This document shows, piece by piece, positions 1 through 12,711 of a stretch of DNA of 64,000 nt. The notes beneath the pieces are model-generated. The model was not told where the DNA came from. It searched no databases and saw only the letters and a program-made list of their open reading frames with translations. The stretch is from Loxodes magnus (taxonomy: Eukaryota; Ciliophora; Karyorelictea; Loxodida; Loxodidae). The stretch lies in the NCBI GenBank assembly GCA_946699065.1, contig CAMPDV010002330.1, positions 1 to 64,000 on the forward strand, given 5' to 3'. A program made the position numbers and the translations under genes. Positions within the stretch are counted from its first letter, which is position 1, and each line of letters starts with the position of its first letter.

Positions 1-267
1 CTCTTTTTATCCTCTTTTTATCTTGAATCCAATAGTTTTACTTTTCTGTTGAAATTTGAACACTTCTGATATAGATGTCATAAGCTTCCAAAGCAGAAAA
101 ACTTCTTTCAAATCTTTATCAGCTACTCATTTTAAGATTGTTTTTTGGGTTCCACGACCATTGACACTGTTTCGTTGTTAAACCGCTTTATTCTTGATTT
201 AATTACTGTAATTCTTATTCTCATAAACTAAATTAATAAAACTATTTATTTTTTTAGAAAAAAATCC
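1..267 (-). pseudogene. Partial minus-strand ORF, unassigned (copy 1)
   Basis: This is the N-terminal part of the reading frame seen whole at 34536-35066, cut by the window start. Read with TAA/TAG as Gln it has one internal TGA at 127-129. The visible part is basic and Q/K/N-rich. I do not recognise the family. See the entry for the full copy for composition and alternatives. Confidence 0.4.
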
Positions 268-330
268 TCACTTACTTTTATTATTTCAGAATTATTTTTA
301 TAAAGCTACTCAGAGTTCTGAGTTCATTTA

Positions 331-3300
331 CAAATTTACTAAATTCCAATAGATTTTCTATTGCTTAGATTTATTATAAATAATTTTTGTTTCTTATGAA
401 ATCTTTTTATTTTAAAAGAATTTTATTTAGTCTTTATATCGAAAAAATACTATTCCGAATCAGATTAGATATTATTAAAAATTAAATCTAAATATTTTGG
501 TATAAAAAAAATATAACTTTGATTTAAAAATTAGGATTTTTAATCTTTTTTCAACCATTAAATTTAAATTTAAATTTTTTATTTAAAAGAAAAAATAAAC
601 GCCAAACATGAATCAATACAAAATAATTTTTCTTACTAAAATTATTTCTTTGACCCCATTATTTAGATTAATAAACAAATTTTAATTATTTTTTGAAAAA
701 CATTATATAAATAAATTTCATATAAGAGTTCTTAAATAATTTAGTATTTTTTAATTTTGATCTCTTTTATAGATAAAAAACCATATTCACAAAAAAATTT
801 TTTTTGTTTTTTTAATGAAAAACTATAAAATAAATAAGGCATAAAATACTAATTAAGAGCAGTATTTTTATTTTATAAATTTAATTAACAACTTTTACGT
901 TTTAAATAATAAGCATCATTTTAATTATAATTTTCTAAATTTTAATCAATAGCAATACAGATTAAATTTTATTCTATTTTAGATTTCTTATTTAATATTG
1001 ATTAATTTCAATTTAATTAACTAATTATTTTTTATTAAGTAATTATTAAGCTTTCATTTAGGCTTATCGGAAGTTCTAAGATTAAGATCCTTTAATCTCA
1101 CTTTTTTAATAGAAATGTAGTTTTTTATTTATTTAATTTCAATTTTGCAATAATTTAAATAATTAAATTTGCTTTTTTATCTTATTTTTTAGTTTTAATT
1201 TAATTAATATATTAAATTTTAAGTTAAGTAAAATAATTTAAAACATAAATAATAATAACTATTATTATTATTTTTATTAATATGTATTAGACACTGAATC
1301 ATGGTTTATTTTCTAATGTTTTTAGTAATCTATTTTATAACATATGCTTATATATTATCTGCTTCCCAATTTATGCCTATTGGACTCATCCTTTATTGTT
1401 CTTAATAAAATTACTATTTATAAATATTACAAGCATTTATTTTATGCAATCGCGAGTTGCTCATTAATACTATCGAATCTTATCTACTTTACTTTAATCA
1501 ACTTCTCTATCCTAATCACCTACCTTATCCCATAGAGAAAAGTCACCATTTATCCTCGTCTATCCTCTTGTATTGTCAAATAAATTTTAAATCTAAGCAT
1601 AAAATGTATTAATAATTTTTCTTAGGAACAATTTTTGAAACTTTTAATCAGTGCTTAATAAGTTTGAAGGAAATATGTGATTAAGAAAAAAATATTTAAG
1701 TATCAATTATAAGTTTTAATTCCTTTTTTGTAACTTTTACTTGATTGTATATAATGAAAAAATATTTATTATATTAAGAAATGCTATTAATTATAAAGAT
1801 ATCATATTGTAATTTTTGCTTTTTATTGCTAAAAATTAAACAGAAAAACTTTATTATAAATTAAAATTGATAAAATGATTTTATTTTAAAGTAAATAAGC
1901 TAAAAGTTACTATAGTTATAATTACTTTTACTCCTTTTTTAAATATTTTATTTTAAGTTCAGCTTATTATATTTATAGCATGCTGGATTTAATTATAGAA
2001 TATATCTATAATAGTCTAAAATTTAAGCTAATAAAACTATTTTGGACTAATTTTGCTATGAGCTTATAATTGACTATCTTCAAATTTAATTTATAATTAA
2101 ATTAGGAATTTCTTATTTTACATATACTTTAAAAGGGAACTATTATTAGATATCATTTTATCTTTGCTATATATTTTTCAATTAAATTATAATAAATAAT
2201 AAAGATTAAGAGTTAGTATACAAAATTTATAAATTTTAGATTGTAAACTATCTATAGCAGTGCTTTAAAAATAGTTAGAAATATAATAAAATAAAGGAAT
2301 TTTAAAGAATGTAAAATAGATATTTAATAAAAGTGAAAGTAATTAAATTAAAATATTTTAAATTACATAAGTGAATATTATAAATGTTTGCTATTTAAAA
2401 ATTGAAATTTAATATATTTAAAAGCATTAATTAAATATAAATATTGAAATTATTATCACTTATGCTTATAAAATGAAATTTGGTATTTGCAAAGGGGTGT
2501 TTAAATAAGCTACATTTATTAATAGTTTTTTTCATTTACATTATACTATCATAAACATAAATATGCTTCAAGTTTTAGAAACATTGTGATGAAATGTAAT
2601 AATAAAAATTATAAATCTTCAAAATATTAAGATAAAAGTTTAGTATTTATCATGGATTAATTAATTTTTTCATAAATTTTGATAATCAAGCTCATGGAAT
2701 AATATTAATATATAAAATTAACCTATAGGAAAAAATTTATGTAAACAGTTTTTAGAAGAGTAGTGATTTAATATTTATTAAATTGTTAGCCTATATAAGC
2801 ATTATTTATATATTTTTATTATGATCAAAATGTTTAATAAACATTTAATTTAATATCTTTCCGATAAATTTTAAAGATATTTTCTCAATATTAGGTATTT
2901 ACTTTTTAAAAGTTCTTTATTTCTTGATTATAAGGACAAAATAACAAAAATATTTTCTAATAAGAAAATATACGTTTTTCGTTTAAATAAAAATTGATTT
3001 TCAAATGTTTTGCATAATATACTCTTTTTTAATATCTTTAAATATTTATTAATTCTTAAATTCTTACAGAAATTTATACTCATCCATTAAAATTTATCCG
3101 AAAGTAAGTTATTATTGTTCTTCTTTTAAGAAGTTTAATTCTTATAAAATCCTTAGATTAAATCTCAATACAACTAAGATTTTCTAATTTTGCTTATTTA
3201 TTACCTTAAGATTTTTTAGTTTGCTTAAATAATTATTGATTTAATTTTTGAATAGCTTATTATATTTCTACTTCTATATTTTAATAATTAAAATAAAATT

Positions 3301-6147
3301 CAAATATCATATTATTATTGAATTTTTCATCAAGTAAACTTGCTTAACAAATTTGTTCATTTCATTATAATTTATCTATTAATTAAACTTCCAAAAATTA
3401 GATTAAACTTATTCTTAATTCTTAAAGTAAAAACTGCATATAAAATCTTATTATCAACTATAATATCTTATGAAACGTAGAGGTGGATAAATCTTAAAAA
3501 GATGCTTATTATTCCTTTAGCTATTGCTCACAAAATTTTATAATATTTGTGAATTTCTTTTATTTTAAATTTAATATATCTTCATCCTCAAGATCTTTAA
3601 ATTTAGCTTCTTTTAGAATTTATTTCATTAATCAAATTCCTAAAATTATTTTCTATCTCTTTCAGAGCTCAAAACTACAAATTAATTATATAATATTTAG
3701 ATCCAATAAGCTATTTCTTAATTTAAAGATTACAGATGCTTACTTAAAGCCAAATGTTATAGAAATAAGAAAATAAGTTTAAGCTTTTATTTTAACTTAG
3801 CGATGGAATAAATTATATAATTTATTTATAAAATGCTTATTATTATAGAGGTATAAAGTTATACTTATTTAAAGTTTATTTAATTCATACCTATTAATAA
3901 GCTTCTATAATCATACTCAATAATACAGCTTGCTTTTCATTATATCCAGTTAAAGTAGATTAATCATTATATTTTAATTATCGCTTAAGTGTAAGATTAT
4001 TAGTAGACCTTAGTGTACATTTTATTTATGCTAAATCTTTAAGCATAAATTCGTTATTTATACTTAACTGTCTTTTAAAATAAAGAATGATTTTTTTCAA
4101 TATGATAAGCTAGTTAAACTATTTCTTAAGTGCCATTTAAAAAGAAATGCTTTGCTTTTATTATAAATTAAAATAAAAGAAATCGAGTAAATGATAAGCA
4201 GGTGATTTAACATATAGAATCTATGAAATCTTGTGCCTTATATCAAAAATTTCAATTTTTATCGAAGGATTGCAATTTTAAACGTTTTTACTTTAATCTT
4301 TCTTGAATTCCCAGATTTAAAATCTGTAGTATTTAAAATTAACAAATTTCTTTATTTGTTTTTATTACAAAACTTCTTAGATAAGTTTCTGGGTATGCTT
4401 TTCTACAAAACTTTTATTGGTAAAAAATTTAATACTTTTAATGTTCCAATTCTACTTAAAATCTTTAGTTTAAGTTTAATTTCTAATTGATTTTATGATT
4501 TTTGCACTTTTGCTAGGCTGTGCTTATATATTTCTATTTATATAAAACATATTTTCTAACTCTTTTCTTTTTTCTTCTTTAACTTAAAAGATTTGCTTCA
4601 TTATTCAAAATCCTTTATTCAAGATATTCTATAAGGAAAACTGTTTGACTTATCTCTTTAGAATTACCAAAAATTGTTCTCACTGTGTTTTCCTTGCTAG
4701 TAAAAATTCTAATGTCCTTTTGGACTAAAATTTCCACTAAATATTTACCTTATTATTATTAAAAGCAACTTAAATAGTTATTAAATGTGCATCAATCTAG
4801 AAAGTTATTATTTATATATGTCAAAACCTCTTATTTCTAATTTTGAACGCTTTAGTAGATTTATACATTATTAACTCACAAATTTGTTTAAGAAGAATCG
4901 CGAAACTAGAAAAATAATTTAAAATATTTACTATCATAAATTATAGAAATTTAAATGTCTAAACAGCATAGAGCATTAGTTATTATAGGGATATTTAAAT
5001 TCTTTTTAAGCATGATTAATATATCAAACACCTTAAATGAAAAAGCTATAGATAAGAATTAATTATAGCTTAGCTTTAGTTTTAAATCTTTAATGATTAA
5101 AATTGTTTAGATATAACTAACAGTTAAAAATTTGATATTAGTATTAAATTAATATTTAAATTAATATTATTAAATAAGGAAGTAAATTAAATAACTTTTA
5201 TATTAACTAATAAGAAAATTATTCAATCACTATTATATTTTATTTTAGCTTGTAAATATGGAAATATTTATAGATATTTAAAGTTAGGAAATAAAGAATA
5301 TGATTGCTAATATATTTCATTTCTTAATATTATATATATTACTTTTATTTTTTAATTCAGTAAAGTGAATTTTAGAATAATTAGTTATAGAAATATTTTT
5401 CACTACAATTAATATAAAAACTAGTAAATTTAAAGCTATATAAATCAGCTAACTATCCTTTATATAATTGTTTTAAATTAAATTAAGTAATTAAATGCTA
5501 ATATTACATTTAAGATTCAAATAAATACATTAGTTAATCAAATATGCTAAGAATATTGTCATAATTTAATTTATATTTCAAGATCTTATCTTCTAACCTT
5601 TTTCTTTTTATGCTATTATCTTTTGCATAATTTTATTTTGATTAAGATTAGAAAAAATATGGATTGATGTTATATTCTAATTTATAAAATGAGTTAATTA
5701 ACCTAAGTAAAATTAAGATCATCGAAAATTATGGAAAAAGGAAGACAAAATTATTATTGGAAAACATAATATATTTTGATATGTCTTTTAATGAAGTTAA
5801 AGTCTAAAAGATTTAAAAAGAAAGCAACTGATAAATTTACAAACTATATAGTAATTTATTTATAAGCTGAATATTTCAAGTATTTTAGGATCAATAATTG
5901 TTTCTTTTAATAGCTACTTGATAACTGTAATCTTTTTATCTATTGTAGATTAGATTAATCATTTTATTTGTATCTTTCTTGTAGTATCAATTTCTTCTTA
6001 TATTAACGTGCAAAAATTTTAAATATCCTATTATAAAAGAAATATGATGAAGAATATTAAAAATTGCTTTAATTTCAACTTATTATTCTCTTGCTTTGTC
6101 AAAGTTCTATGAATTTTTCTTAATTTATTATATAAATAATATAAATT
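331..6147. other. A+T-rich stretch without supported genes (copy 1)
   Basis: Nearly six kilobases of very A+T-rich sequence with homopolymer runs. Two short standard-code ORFs (3549-3776 and 4233-4490) are present in both repeat copies, but near-identical copies say nothing about selection, and their products are I/F/L/K-rich as expected from composition alone. I see no RNA gene, terminal repeat or regulatory site that I can support. The matching part of copy 2 is about 35130-40920. Confidence 0.7.
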
Positions 6148-6915
6148 ATGTTTACCTTAAAAAAACTTCTGATTCTCGAAGAATGAACTTTGAAACTTAA
6201 GAAAAAAGTGATGAAAGAAATAAAGAAAAATGCATTAGAATCAAAAGGAATCAATTTTTCATCAAAAGTAAAGTTTTTATCGGAAATGTAGAGATTGGAA
6301 AAACTTAAAATAAAATTGACCAAAAAATCTAAAATAAACTAGAAAAATGTAAAAATTAATCTAAAATTTTGAAGAAACAATCTACAATTAAGGGAAAAAA
6401 TCAGAAAATTAATAATAATAATGACAATTAAAATAATGAATTATTAATAATACGTTATCAGTTAATCTAAAATAATTTAGTAGCAGAACAATAACTTTAT
6501 GAGTAATCATAATGAATATTTATTAATAGCAAAATATGGTTATAGAAAATGAATAAATTAATTTTAATTTATTAAGAAATTAGGCGAGGAGAAAAAACTA
6601 ACATAAAGTTACAAAAAAGAAATAGAAAAATTGGAAAAAAGTTTTAGAAAAAAGTCTGAAAAATCAATCAAAAAATGCTACTACTGTAATTAAATTTACA
6701 ATATTTTACGACAGTTTTGAGTCTTAAAACAAACTAAGAAAAAGAGAAGAATGAAGAACATGAAGAAGTCTAAATAAATTCTGAATAACGGTAAAAGGTA
6801 CTTATAAATAGAAAATTTTATAAAGAACTAATGATAGTTGTTGATAACCTACCACATATAAAAATGGCAGAAAGTACCTGGTTGAAAGCCCAGGGATCTA
6901 AAACTCTCAACATTT
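6148..6915 (+). pseudogene. Decayed ORF1 (gag-like) cassette, family a, copy 1
   Basis: A fossil LINE-type ORF1 read with TAA/TAG as Gln. The start is ATG 6148 (MFTLKKLLILEE), followed by a lysine-rich coiled-coil region. A segment reading NNELLIIRYQLIQNNLVAEQ is clearly homologous to the units at 12712 and 46001. A degenerate zinc knuckle starts at 6676 with the CX2CX4HX4C spacing: C1 and C4 are present, His is replaced by Asn, and the last Cys by Phe (TTT at 6715). The C-terminus reads KWQKVPG-TGA-KPRDLK near 6880, matching GWKPR in the 12.7 kb unit, where the codon is TGG. Several frameshifts break the frame. The unit probably bound nucleic acid as part of a retrotransposon particle; this copy cannot be functional. 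Confidence 0.8.
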
Positions 6916-7139
6916 AATTATTTTTTTTATATCAATTTTATCTTTGTAACTTATCTTTTGTCTTGTTTGAGTATGTTCAAGCCTAAATTATAAGTTTAAC
7001 TACTTTTATAAACTTTTAATTTTTAAATACTGAAATAAATAATAAAAAATTATCCCGTTTGATGTTAAACTTTAAGTACTTTGATTAATTACTATAAAAA
7101 CTACAATAATATTTTGTATTTCATATTTAATTACATTTT

Positions 7140-7550
7140 TCAAAAATTGTTATTTTTTGTAACTTTAATTATCTTTTATTTATTTTAAATACTTAAAGAA
7201 ATATTGCTTTAAAATTATAACAACCTCTAACATAATATGACCAATTCATCATCTACTTTCATATTATTTTCATTATATTTTTCATTATAGTATTAATATT
7301 GTGAAATTTTTGTATATTGAATAATCAAGAAAATTTATTTATCTCAACTCCAGAATTTTATGCTTTTTTCTTGTAAGTTCTTAAATCTTTGAATTTTCAA
7401 GCAATCAAGCCATTTAATTAAAAAAATGCAAATTTCGATTCTTTTATGTGTTAAAAAATTACTGAAATAATTTGATTCTTACAAAAATTTCTCTTTTTAG
7501 CAAATTTTAGCCTTTATATTTTAATATTACGGCAGAATTTTTCGATTCAT
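7140..7550 (-). pseudogene. 137-codon minus-strand ORF, unassigned, with relatives
   Basis: Starts with ATG at 7550 (MNRKILPQYQNIKAKICQ) and ends in TGA at 7140-7142, with one internal TGA after FWS. The translation is K/I/Q-rich with a patch CLKIQRFKNLQEKSIKF. A diverged sequence at about 26461-27020 (-) keeps this patch in the same frame as CLKIQSFKNQQKKIEF, and an outer patch YNLGLNILKQDK appears there as YNLILKTLKK. Protein-level agreement between otherwise diverged DNA argues that this was coding. I do not recognise the family. It sits at the right edge of the long repeat, downstream of and facing the ORF1 cassette. Confidence 0.5.
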
Positions 7551-7755
7551 AAATAAATACATTTTTATAGCTTATCTAAAATAATTTTTTAGAGAACATG
7601 ATATCTCATTTTATAATAATTTTAAATGAGTAGTCTCTTTAGATTCAGTTATATGCTAAAAAATTATCAGTTTGTACTTTATAGATGATGCAAGAATCGA
7701 GAATTTGAATAAGATATAGATAACTAAAATAAAAGAATTTATATATTTATTATAT

Positions 7756-7880
7756 ATAAATCATGTAAGAGTTGGCTGCGGTCGGGTGAGCTAGTAGGTA
7801 ATCTGCTGCAACGAATATTGCATTGTGAGTAATCTCGCACTAGATACACAATTGAAAAGAGCGGACAAGCTCAGAAAAGA
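7756..7880. other. Short G+C-rich non-coding island
   Basis: About 110 bases (GGCTGCGGTCGGGTGAGC and following) that are far more G+C-rich than both flanks. It lies just outside the long repeat and upstream of the LINE ORF2 tail. It does not fold into a tRNA that I can see and has no recognisable B box. It could be a retrotransposon 5' leader or a structured RNA; neither is shown. Confidence 0.35.
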
Positions 7881-8999
7881 CAAGTTTAATTTATTTGAGG
7901 ATTTTAACTAGCAGTTGAACATTTAACTGACTGGCCATTTAATATCCTTAATTACTAGTCCTTATTTGAATCTTATTTAACAAGACTGGAACATTTGCAT
8001 TAAGAATAATTTTTTATAATTAGATTCCCCGTTTGGAGAAGCTGACGAGTCTCATTGAACATCCAGAATGACAATATTAAATATGAGAACACTGCCATCA
8101 GTATTAATATTAGCAATTAATTCGTGACAAAACTATTAACATGATGTCACGCTAATTTATTTATAGAAAATATTGGTAATATTATGAAAAAATACATGGT
8201 TAAGCAATTTATGAAGAATAATATAAAAGTGGATTACTAAAATAAATAGTAAAATAATAATTAAAAATTATATGTTGGGAAACTTTTCTATCTTAGAATT
8301 TTAGCGATTAGCAAATTAGATAAACTATAATAAGTTATTAAGATGCTTAAAGATTAAAATGTTGCAATCATACTAGAAATAAATACTTATAATGTTAATG
8401 AAAATGAATGTTAGGAATTAAAATTTAATTACTTATTCTAAATAGATTTTACATTTATAGGATTTAAAAATATTTGCTTTATAATTAAAAAATTAAGTAT
8501 AAAATAAAAATGTTCAACTAAATAACTGAAGAATTAATTTACTAGTCTGATTTAACCAATGAGAGATTATTACTTATGAATCAATTTTTAATTTAGCTAG
8601 CATTAAGCATAAAATATTGCTTTGAAGAACTAGGAATTTTGATCAATCTTAAATGAAGATTTGATTGATGAAAAGTATAATATTTATAATCTATCTGTAG
8701 ATATAATTACGTTTCAGTTTTTAAAAGATTGATTAAATTAAAAAGATTGATAAAATAATGCTAATAATTTAGATAAAATAAACAAAAATTTAATTATGAT
8801 CATGTAAAAGAATTATCTGAGCAAACTAAGCAAGAGATTCTAAATATATTAAATGCACCAAAAATCATGTTCTAAATTCAAAGATTAGCAAGGATTAAGT
8901 GAACAGATAGTTAAATTATGACTTTGTTTTTGATTAAAATAGCAGAAAAATGCTCACATAAAGCAAATAAATAAATAATTAAACTTGTAAAAAATAGAA
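7881..8999 (+). other. A+T-rich stretch, possible degraded LINE ORF2 interior
   Basis: Moderately A+T-rich DNA leading into the LINE ORF2 tail. Short coding-looking patches exist, but I cannot find the RT fingers, the YxDD motif or an endonuclease domain. The span may hold the ruined middle of the same ORF2. Confidence 0.3.
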
Positions 9000-10418
9000 A
9001 AATAAGTATATAAAATAGCTAAAAAGTTTCTTACTACATTTCAAAAAGGAAAATTAATCTTACCTTCTGAATAGAACAAGGCGTCAGAAAGAAAGACATT
9101 GTTAAATATAATTTAATAAGAAAGTCAGCTAAAATTGTCTAAATTATTCTTAATATAATGAATATTGGGAAAAATAACAATGAATAAGGGATTAACACCA
9201 TATAATGCAAGAATAATGATAAAATCCTTCGTAAGCTCAGCTTTCAATTATTGGACAGAAGTGATTCCATATCGCGAATAATTTATAGGAAAATAAGTGA
9301 TGGAGCAACTAGAAATAATATAGAGAAGATCTTTACGAACAATCATAGATGCCCCTTTTTAAGTGAAAATGAGATGTTAGAACACGAATTGAAATTTATG
9401 AAATTTAAACATTACCTATGACAAAAAACGTTGAGATTAAGAGGCAAAATAAAAGGAAGCAAAGGAATAACAGTAGACGGATTATTGTTTGACCTAAGTA
9501 AAGAAGAGAATTTTATATTTGAATAATATTGCACAACAATAAAATTAGTATTAAAAATTGAAGATAAAGAAATATTTATAGATTATGGTAATAGCAATTA
9601 AAAAGGAAAGAAAAACATTAATCGTGTAATATGAGAATATAGAGTATACGTAGAAGATAGAGAAAGAATGGAGTAAATGATAACAACATTATAATATAAA
9701 AAAACATAATTTGATGAATATGTAGTAGGACCACCCAACTACTTGAGATTTAATAAAAATAGAAAAGAAGAAATATGTTACCTATTTAGAATAAGAACGA
9801 GATGTAATGGGTGCTAGGATTGCCTAAAAGAAAAATACCTAGTTATGACAAGTTAATGTCCTTTCTGTAACAAAGTAAGAGAAAATTAAAGGCATATCCT
9901 AGAAAACTGTTCAGAGCTCAAAGAAGGAAGATAATAATGTATCTGAAATCTTAGAGCATAGGAGTAAAGAGATAAGGAATGGAACTATTTGATATAATAT
10001 GAGGTACGGCCAAATTCGAGAAATTCATTAGAACCTAAGAAGAGTAAAAAAGAGCTAATGGTGACTTGATAATAAAATATTATATCAAAGATATATTAGA
10101 AAAAAGGAAAAAAGGATATATAGAAAAGAAAATTGAATGAAAAAAGAAATAGGAAAAGACTATAGAGCATGAAAAGGATAATTTTTGTGAGTGTATAAAA
10201 GTTTAATCAAGAAGAAAAGAATTAGAAATGAAAATTAGTAAGATATGTAAGAAAAAATAAATAAAGCTTGCATATAGATCTAATGAAGCGTAGATAGATA
10301 GAAGATAGAAGAACAAGAGATAATATAGAGAAAAATGAGGAAGATATGTAACTAATAAGAGAAGAATTTCTTTTACCTGCAGACTTATTTGAAGAAACGG
10401 AAATATATTGAGATATGT
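9000..10418 (+). pseudogene. LINE ORF2 C-terminal part (RT thumb/connector and C-terminal zinc finger)
   Basis: The reading frame (TAA/TAG as Gln) begins in a conserved connector (KFLTTFQKGKLILPSEQNKA). It then shows the post-RT segment typical of LINEs: ARIMIKSFVSSAFNYWTEV followed by QLEIIQRRSLRTIIDAPF. Near the end is a C-terminal finger, CPFCNKVRENQRHILENC (Cys at 9857 and 9866, His at 9893, Cys at 9908; spacing CX2CX8HX4C), preceded by RCNGCQDC. This is the standard tail of many LINE reverse transcriptases. The catalytic core is absent. In-frame TGA codons occur near 9418, 9630, 9943 and 10066. A hairpin follows directly at 10419. This is a broken 3' portion of an autonomous non-LTR retrotransposon. 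Confidence 0.85.
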
Positions 10419-10455
10419 AAAGAGCTGCGTACCAACGAGGTGCTACGCGCTCTTT
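10419..10455 (+). repeat. Imperfect hairpin at the 3' end of LINE ORF2
   Basis: AAAGAGC at the left pairs with GCTCTTT at the right, and GCGTA pairs with TACGC inside, around a short loop with GAGGTGCTACGC on the right arm. The same sequence in the same relation to coding DNA occurs on the minus strand at 12274-12308 and 23187-23220. It is probably the 3'-terminal structure recognised by the retrotransposon's reverse transcriptase. That role is inferred from position only. Confidence 0.7.
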
Positions 10456-11095
10456 AATCAAATTTATTTATTTATCCTTTTTTTATATTTTAGAAAGATC
10501 TTCTTAAAATAAATTTATTATTTCTATTTATATAAATAGAAAAATTTTAATGTTAATTAAATGAAATATAAAGAAAGTAGACAAGATTAAACTAAAGATT
10601 TATTGAAATTATTTTTAAAAAGTAAATAATAATATTATTTAAATATTTTTCAAATAAAAAAAGAATAATAAAAATCAGCAAAACATGTTTAAATATAAGT
10701 TTTAAATTAGTATAATGCTTATATAGTTATTTATCTTTAATAATTTTTTATTTGTCTTAATATCATATTTTATTCGGAAACCCATTATCTTGCTTCAATT
10801 TTAAATTACTTAAACTATAGAATCCATCTAGTTGAGTTCCTGACGAGTTTGCTTTTTTATATATCTGCTAACTTAAATTTCTAGTTCCTAAGTTATTTAA
10901 ATCTTAGAAATTTAAAGGCTTTTATTGTTAGATACTGAATTTATAATTTTTTGATTCCATTTCTTTTATAAAATTTTTACTTTTATAGTAAATTGAAGAA
11001 TTTAATAATTATTATCAGTCGTTTGCTCTGAAGATAAGTAAGAATCGTTAGAAAAATTGAATATCTGATGATTAATATAAATGTACAAAAACTGA
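10456..11095. other. A+T-rich spacer, no gene seen
   Basis: Between the LINE 3' hairpin and the next ORF. No motif, repeat or conserved frame that I can support. Confidence 0.6.
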
Positions 11096-11872
11096 AAATA
11101 GGTAGGTATAAAATATCAGAATCGACCAACTAGAAATAAAAATAGACCAATTCGAAGAACTGACGTAAAGCATATTCCTCTAAAAGATATCGATGAATAA
11201 TCCGATGGATGTGAAACAAAAATATACAATAATCTATATTCCCTATCGGAAAATAATGAAATTCTAATATTATAAGAGATCAGAACATAAAATACGAAAT
11301 TGTATCCAACATGGACTAAAAGAAAAGAGAATAATATAGCAATAATGGAAAAATATGTTCAGAATTTATTGCAATTAAAAAGGATAAATTTACAGAATAA
11401 ACAGCAACTTAACAAAGAAGCTCCATATATCTAATATGCATTTAATGAATTCAATAAGAAATGAATGGAATTTGACCTATCAGAAACTATTAGAAATAGC
11501 AAATAAAAAATAGTCAGGACTTATGATAGATATGATCCAAGTAAATTTGAAGTTAATGTTTTTATTACAATTTACTTTAAGTTCGTGATGAGCCAAATGT
11601 AGATGAAATCAAGTTAATAATTATTATTATCACTATTTAAATAAATTTACGCAATTAAGGTAGAAATGCATGGTTTATAGGCCTTTTTTAATTTTAATCA
11701 GAAAAGTATTATAATAAATTAAAAAATAAATAAGAAATATTCAAATAATCAAAATTATGAAATTAAATTTGTATATTTTTTAAGAAAAACTATTAACGAA
11801 GAAATTTAGATAGATATTATTCAAAATCCAAATAATTTATAAAAAAATAAAATTATTATCAAATATAGTTGA
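11096..11872 (+). pseudogene. Unassigned 258-codon ORF (NEFNKK / TYDRxDP family)
   Basis: Open between TGA 11093-11095 and TGA 11870-11872 with a single internal TGA (after NEFNKK). The protein is hydrophilic, helical-looking and Q/K/N-rich. A diverged relative lies on the minus strand at about 18480-19130. Matching patches include DIDEQSDG with FDExSNG, NNLYSL, EILILQ with EILELQ, KYVQNLL with KYFQDLL, NEFNKK, and RTYDRYDPSKF with RTYDRHDPNKF. Roughly half of the residues match in the best blocks. In this pair CAG aligns with TAG and TAA aligns with CAA, which shows both triplets are read as Gln. No known domain is recognisable. It may be a retrotransposon accessory protein. No start codon can be chosen with confidence. 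Confidence 0.6.
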
Positions 11873-12238
11873 TATTTCGTCTAGAAGTTTGAAAAGTTTT
11901 TAAATCTTGAAAAATTATCCTTTCTCTGAGAATTTATTCTTCTCCAGTCTGTGAATTTTTTTCAATTTTCAGATCTTTCTAACGCTCGATTTAAAGAAAT
12001 TATTTACCTTATGACATACCACTTTCCAAGCCCCCTCTTCTTTTTATATTTTTTGCGGGCATTTTCGTCATAAATACCATAAATTATTTTAGATAAAATG
12101 CGTTATTCGAATCCCCTCTTTTTATTTTCGATCATTCTTCCTTTCTTTCTATCTTCATTAGAATATTGCCACATTATTAAGATTTTTGCTAAAATTTCTT
12201 CAGTTTTCTTTTATTCTCTGTTTTAAATATATCTTGCC

Positions 12239-12562
12239 TCACTAAGCATTTATGAATGGACAAATGAGATTATAAAGCGCGTAGCACCTCAATGGTGCGC
12301 AGCTCTTTAAAAAAGATTTTTAAAGTTAAAAAAATCCCTTGCTGATGTCTTCCGCAGTACTAGCATTCCCTTGAGAGTTTTGTCTTCTATAGGATTGCAA
12401 TCGGAATGCTACTCGAAGAAACCTTAGTGCATCTTTCTTCATTAATGCTACTTGATGCCTCTTCAATCTTGTTTTGTCTTCTCTTCTCTTAGCTGGTTCT
12501 TCACCTTTGGAGTACTTCCTGGTACCAGAGTTTAAATCAGTTTCAATTGGAGGATTGCTCCT
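12239..12562 (-). pseudogene. ORF1-like C-terminal fragment on the minus strand
   Basis: The minus-strand frame is open for 108 codons after TGA at 12563-12565. It is basic and Arg/Lys-rich (EEPAKRREDKTRLKRHQVAL, then FLRVAFRLQSYRRQNSQG), ending in EDISKGFF close to the hairpin at 12274-12308. The ending resembles the C-termini of the ORF1 units (KRFFN at 33375, KLFNF at 45895). G+C is clearly higher than the flanks, as for the unit at 32464. No zinc knuckle is left, so the 5' part is missing or has been replaced. It lies head to head with the 12712 unit. Confidence 0.55.
12274..12308 (-). repeat. Conserved hairpin, second copy
   Basis: On the minus strand this reads AAAGAGCTGCGCACC, a short loop and GAGGTGCTACGCGC, matching the + strand element at 10419-10455. 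GGTGC pairs with GCACC in the stem. It sits immediately downstream of the minus-strand ORF1-like fragment, so the relation (coding end, then hairpin) is the same as at 10.4 kb. Confidence 0.7.
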
Positions 12563-12711
12563 TCACTATTTATTTATATAATAAAATTACTATATAAATA
12601 TAAACAATTTTTATCTATTTAAGATAAAAATAACGATCCAGAAAAAGTAGTTATAATTTTATTTATTTAGAAAAAATAGAAGAATAGAAAAAAAGTAAAA
12701 AATGAGCAAAA

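Larger units (their letters stand above)
1..7603 (+). repeat. Long direct repeat, copy 1 (left-truncated by window edge)
   Basis: This segment is repeated almost base for base at 34800-42373 in the same orientation. The offset is 34799 at the left and 34770 at the right, so only small indels separate the copies. The largest is about 33 bases present here near 676-709 and missing from copy 2. Similarity stops abruptly after 7602, at the shared sequence AGAGAACATGAT. Because a minus-strand reading frame in copy 2 continues leftward past 34800, the repeat very probably extends beyond the window start. It contains that ORF (1-267), a gag-like ORF1 unit (6148-6915) and a minus-strand ORF (7140-7550); the rest is A+T-rich DNA without a supported gene. 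Whether it is a segmental duplication or a large mobile element is not clear, and I see no terminal inverted repeats. Confidence 0.97.

Noticed and set aside
3549-4490. Short ORFs at 3549-3776 and 4233-4490, repeated at 38317 and 39003
   Set aside because: They are the same in both copies only because the copies are recent duplicates; composition (I/F/L/K/N) is what A+T-rich DNA gives by chance and no relative exists elsewhere in the window.
7756-7880. tRNA gene in the G+C-rich island
   Set aside because: No cloverleaf and no B-box sequence could be found by eye.
10222-10461. Minus-strand ORF at 10222-10461
   Set aside because: Shadow of the LINE ORF2 tail on the + strand, which carries the zinc finger upstream; it also runs through the hairpin.
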